Assembly: GCA_937974625.1 (NCBI GenBank)
Contig: CALJVJ010000207.1
Location: forward strand, 1 to 34,743
Direction: 5' to 3'
Origin: an uncultured Saprospiraceae bacterium
GTDB lineage: Bacteria; Bacteroidota; Bacteroidia; Chitinophagales; Saprospiraceae
Length of the DNA stretch: 34,743 nt
This document shows, piece after piece, positions 32,996 to 34,743 of the stretch (position 1 is its first letter; every line of letters starts with the position of its first letter). The position numbers were made by a program, and so were the translations under genes. Under the pieces are notes generated by a model, which worked only from the letters and a program-made list of their open reading frames with translations, ran no database searches and was not told the DNA's origin.

Positions 32996-33805
32996 ATGTT
33001 TGGAAAAGATTTATATAAAGATAAAGTTGCTTTTGTTACAGGTGGTAGAAGCGGAATAGGCTATGCTATAGCTAAATTATTATTACAAACAGGTGCTAAA
33101 GTGATGATTTCTTCTAGAAAAGAAGAATTGTTAGCTAAAGCTGCTGCTGAATTGTCAGAGTTTGGAGTCTGTGAATATATGCCTTGTGATATTCGAGAAA
33201 CGGAGCAAATACAAGCGGTAGCTGCTCGGATAAAAGAGAAATTTGGTCGTTTGGATGTCCTTGTCAATAATGCAGGTGGGCAGTTCCCTACCCTAGCTCG
33301 TGCTTTAACTGACAAAGGCTGGTCGGCTGTCATTAATAATAACCTTAATGGGACCTTTTATGTAACTAGAGAAATGGGAAATGCTTTCTTTATCCCACAA
33401 AAATCAGGAACCATTGTCAATATTATTGCGGATATTCATAGAGGATTTCCAGGGATGATTCATACGGGTGCAGCTCGTGCGGGTGTAGAGAATATGACCA
33501 AAACTTTAGCTTTAGAATGGTCTCAATATAATATTCGAGTCAATGCCATTGCCCCAGGAACTATAGAATCTTCTGGTTTAAAAACCTACCCAAAGCCTGT
33601 CCAAGATATGTTTGTTGACGGAATGAAGGAAGTGCCCATGCAACGATATGGAACCGTGGAAGAGATTGCTAATGCTGTTGGGTTTATGGCAAGTCCGCTT
33701 GCTTCTTATATTTCAGGAGTCACTTTGTATGTAGACGGTGCTGGTCATTTGAATGGGGACAAATTTATGTTTACAAAAGTTATAGAGTCGTTTACTAAAG
33801 GTTAA
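32996..33805 (+). CDS. SDR oxidoreductase, peroxisomal 2,4-dienoyl-CoA reductase-like
   Basis: This 269-residue Rossmann protein has the cofactor motif TGGRSGIG (15-22), NNAGG (91-95), and the C-terminal GVTLYVDGAGHLNG. Arg41 after the second strand suits NADPH. The usual YxxxK reads T157-G-A-A-R161 in MIHTGAARAGVENMTKTLAL, and the motif around it (HxGxAxAxVxxMT) matches DECR2-type reductases, which lack the SDR tyrosine and use other residues. Lys is replaced by Arg here. Such enzymes reduce 2,4-dienoyl- or 2-enoyl-CoA. It lies behind the enoyl-CoA hydratase gene and is likely cotranscribed with it. Confidence 0.87.
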   Translation: MFGKDLYKDKVAFVTGGRSGIGYAIAKLLLQTGAKVMISSRKEELLAKAAAELSEFGVCEYMPCDIRETEQIQAVAARIKEKFGRLDVLVNNAGGQFPTLARALTDKGWSAVINNNLNGTFYVTREMGNAFFIPQKSGTIVNIIADIHRGFPGMIHTGAARAGVENMTKTLALEWSQYNIRVNAIAPGTIESSGLKTYPKPVQDMFVDGMKEVPMQRYGTVEEIANAVGFMASPLASYISGVTLYVDGAGHLNGDKFMFTKVIESFTKG

Positions 33806-33871
33806 AAAAAAATTGAAAAGTGCATTTTTTATAAGCTATGTGGTTTCCCCGATTTTCGTTGCGAACCAAGG

Positions 33872-34603
33872 CTATTTCAATTGATAAACTACGCCTATAT
33901 TAAAGTATCCATCAGGTCTCAAGATACTATTCCCCATCGGGCTTATATTTTGGACATAAATCCCATAGTCTTTAAATTGCGCCGTTAATTCTAAACTAAA
34001 TAACTGAAAGCTTCCAGTTCCTTCTGGTAATATTTCAGGAGATTCGCTTAACAATAAAAAATAACTAAAACCTGGAGTAAGTATCAGCTTAAAATCTTCT
34101 TTTCTGACTATATAATAATCCAAGCCTAAATTTAATTTTAGGTTAGATTCTTTAAAGTCTCCACTATAAAATAATGGGTCATTCCAAAAATAACTTTGCC
34201 GTATAAAATCAGCAGCGAAGGATAAACCAAGTTTTTTGCTTAAGGAAGGCATTCTAATTGACCCTTGATATCCTATGTTAAACGCTGACTTATTTTCTAA
34301 AAAATCATCTCTAATAATTAGATATCCTGCTCTTAATTTGTGGCTGACTACATTAGGCTGACTTTCTTCAGCTACCACCAATTTATCTGTTTGACCAATA
34401 CAACTATGATATTTTTCTATTAAACTGGTTATACTCCTGTCCGAAAAATCTACATTTTTCACCAGTTCTCCAATGTTGCTACAAGCACGTAAGGCATATC
34501 CTAATACCCCACGATAGTTTTTACTTACAATTAAAGTATTCCCTTGTGGTTTTGATTTCAATAAGTCAATCTGAGTAAAATTTTCCCCATTTTGAATTAA
34601 ATA
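33872..34603 (-). CDS. Outer-membrane beta-barrel protein, apparently 5'-truncated
   Basis: The frame is open from a stop at 34604-34606 to the stop at 33872. The only usable start is TTG at 34561 (229 residues), but sequence before it also reads like protein (NGENFTQIDLLKSK). There is no signal peptide, although the C-terminal ~150 residues alternate polar and hydrophobic strands (AFNIGYQGSIRM, LKLNLGLDYYIV, FKLILTPGFSYFLLL, FQLFSLELTAQF) and end in FNIGVVYQLK, like an outer-membrane barrel. The first part (YRGVLGYALRACSNIGELVK) resembles the periplasmic half of Bacteroidota porin-like proteins. It is probably a remnant lacking its export signal, though an intact variant cannot be excluded. 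Confidence 0.55.
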   Translation of the reverse strand, partial: YLIQNGENFTQIDLLKSKPQGNTLIVSKNYRGVLGYALRACSNIGELVKNVDFSDRSITSLIEKYHSCIGQTDKLVVAEESQPNVVSHKLRAGYLIIRDDFLENKSAFNIGYQGSIRMPSLSKKLGLSFAADFIRQSYFWNDPLFYSGDFKESNLKLNLGLDYYIVRKEDFKLILTPGFSYFLLLSESPEILPEGTGSFQLFSLELTAQFKDYGIYVQNISPMGNSILRPDGYFNIGVVYQLK

Positions 34604-34659
34604 TTAGGGGTGTTAAGAGAAATTTTCGGATGGAAAAAACTGTAGTTTCAACGACATTT

Positions 34660-34741
34660 TGTAGGGGCAATCCCTTGTGGTTGCCCGAGTCTAAGAATAT
34701 TTTCGGTTAAAATTGGGCAAGCACAAGGCATTGCCCCTACA
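34660..34741. repeat. Foldback repeat with 27-bp imperfect arms
   Basis: Arms 34660-34686 and 34715-34741 are reverse complements with two mismatches; the outer twelve bases TGTAGGGGCAAT are exact. It lies upstream of the truncated barrel gene and is cut close to the window end. Elements with a GTAGGGGCAA end are common small non-autonomous repeats in bacterial genomes. Confidence 0.7.
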
Positions 34742-34743
34742 GG

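Overview
The window looks like a chromosomal segment of a Bacteroidota bacterium, most likely a Saprospiraceae-like member. The base composition is AT-rich. Exported proteins end in the two kinds of type IX secretion (T9SS) sorting domain, SprB-type surface repeats are present, and several upstream regions carry the Bacteroidota -7 box TAnnTTTG. The family-level placement is inference; the phylum is much better supported. No rRNA, tRNA, CRISPR array, transposase or phage gene was seen.

Layout. 1-683: 3' part of a family 2 glycosyltransferase (-). 787-3828: a T9SS-exported thioredoxin-like protein, a small secreted protein, a LolD-type ABC ATPase and rlmH (+). 3951-10176: two divergent T9SS type B surface proteins separated by a long foldback DNA element. 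10612-11530: a lipoprotein with a zinc-protease motif, followed by tandem repeats and a terminator. 11664-14041 (-): a DUF6794-like protein, a DUF697-like protein, and a CoiA-like zinc-ribbon protein with a T5orf172/GIY-YIG-like tail. 14122-16200 (+): a pentapeptide-repeat protein and a T9SS type A surface protein whose 3' region is a nested 23-bp repeat. 16234-20127 (-): DEAD-box helicase, FabH-like ketosynthase, membrane glycosyltransferase. 20539-23326 (+): an OmpA-type protein and a coiled-coil protein with two helix-hairpin-helix-like modules. 23525-25143 (-): Old Yellow Enzyme-type oxidoreductase and a small lipoprotein. 25253-33805 (+): an acyl-CoA-oriented cluster of alpha/beta hydrolase, methyltransferase, metallo-beta-lactamase-fold protein, single-chain biotin-dependent acyl-CoA carboxylase, TetR regulator, enoyl-CoA hydratase and SDR reductase. 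33872-34603 (-): what looks like the 5'-truncated remnant of an outer-membrane barrel gene next to a foldback repeat.

How the parts relate. Three surface proteins (3951-7445, 8371-10176, 14832-15923) share an N-terminal domain of about 150 residues that I do not recognise, but they carry different middles and different T9SS tails; this is the best candidate for an undescribed protein family. The acyl-CoA genes probably act in one catabolic or lipid-remodelling pathway under the TetR regulator. The intergenic DNA is unusually structured: two hierarchical tandem repeats sit between a stop codon and a terminator, a 165-bp foldback lies between the divergent surface genes, and several families of palindromic repeats occur, one of them directly abutting the rlmH start codon.
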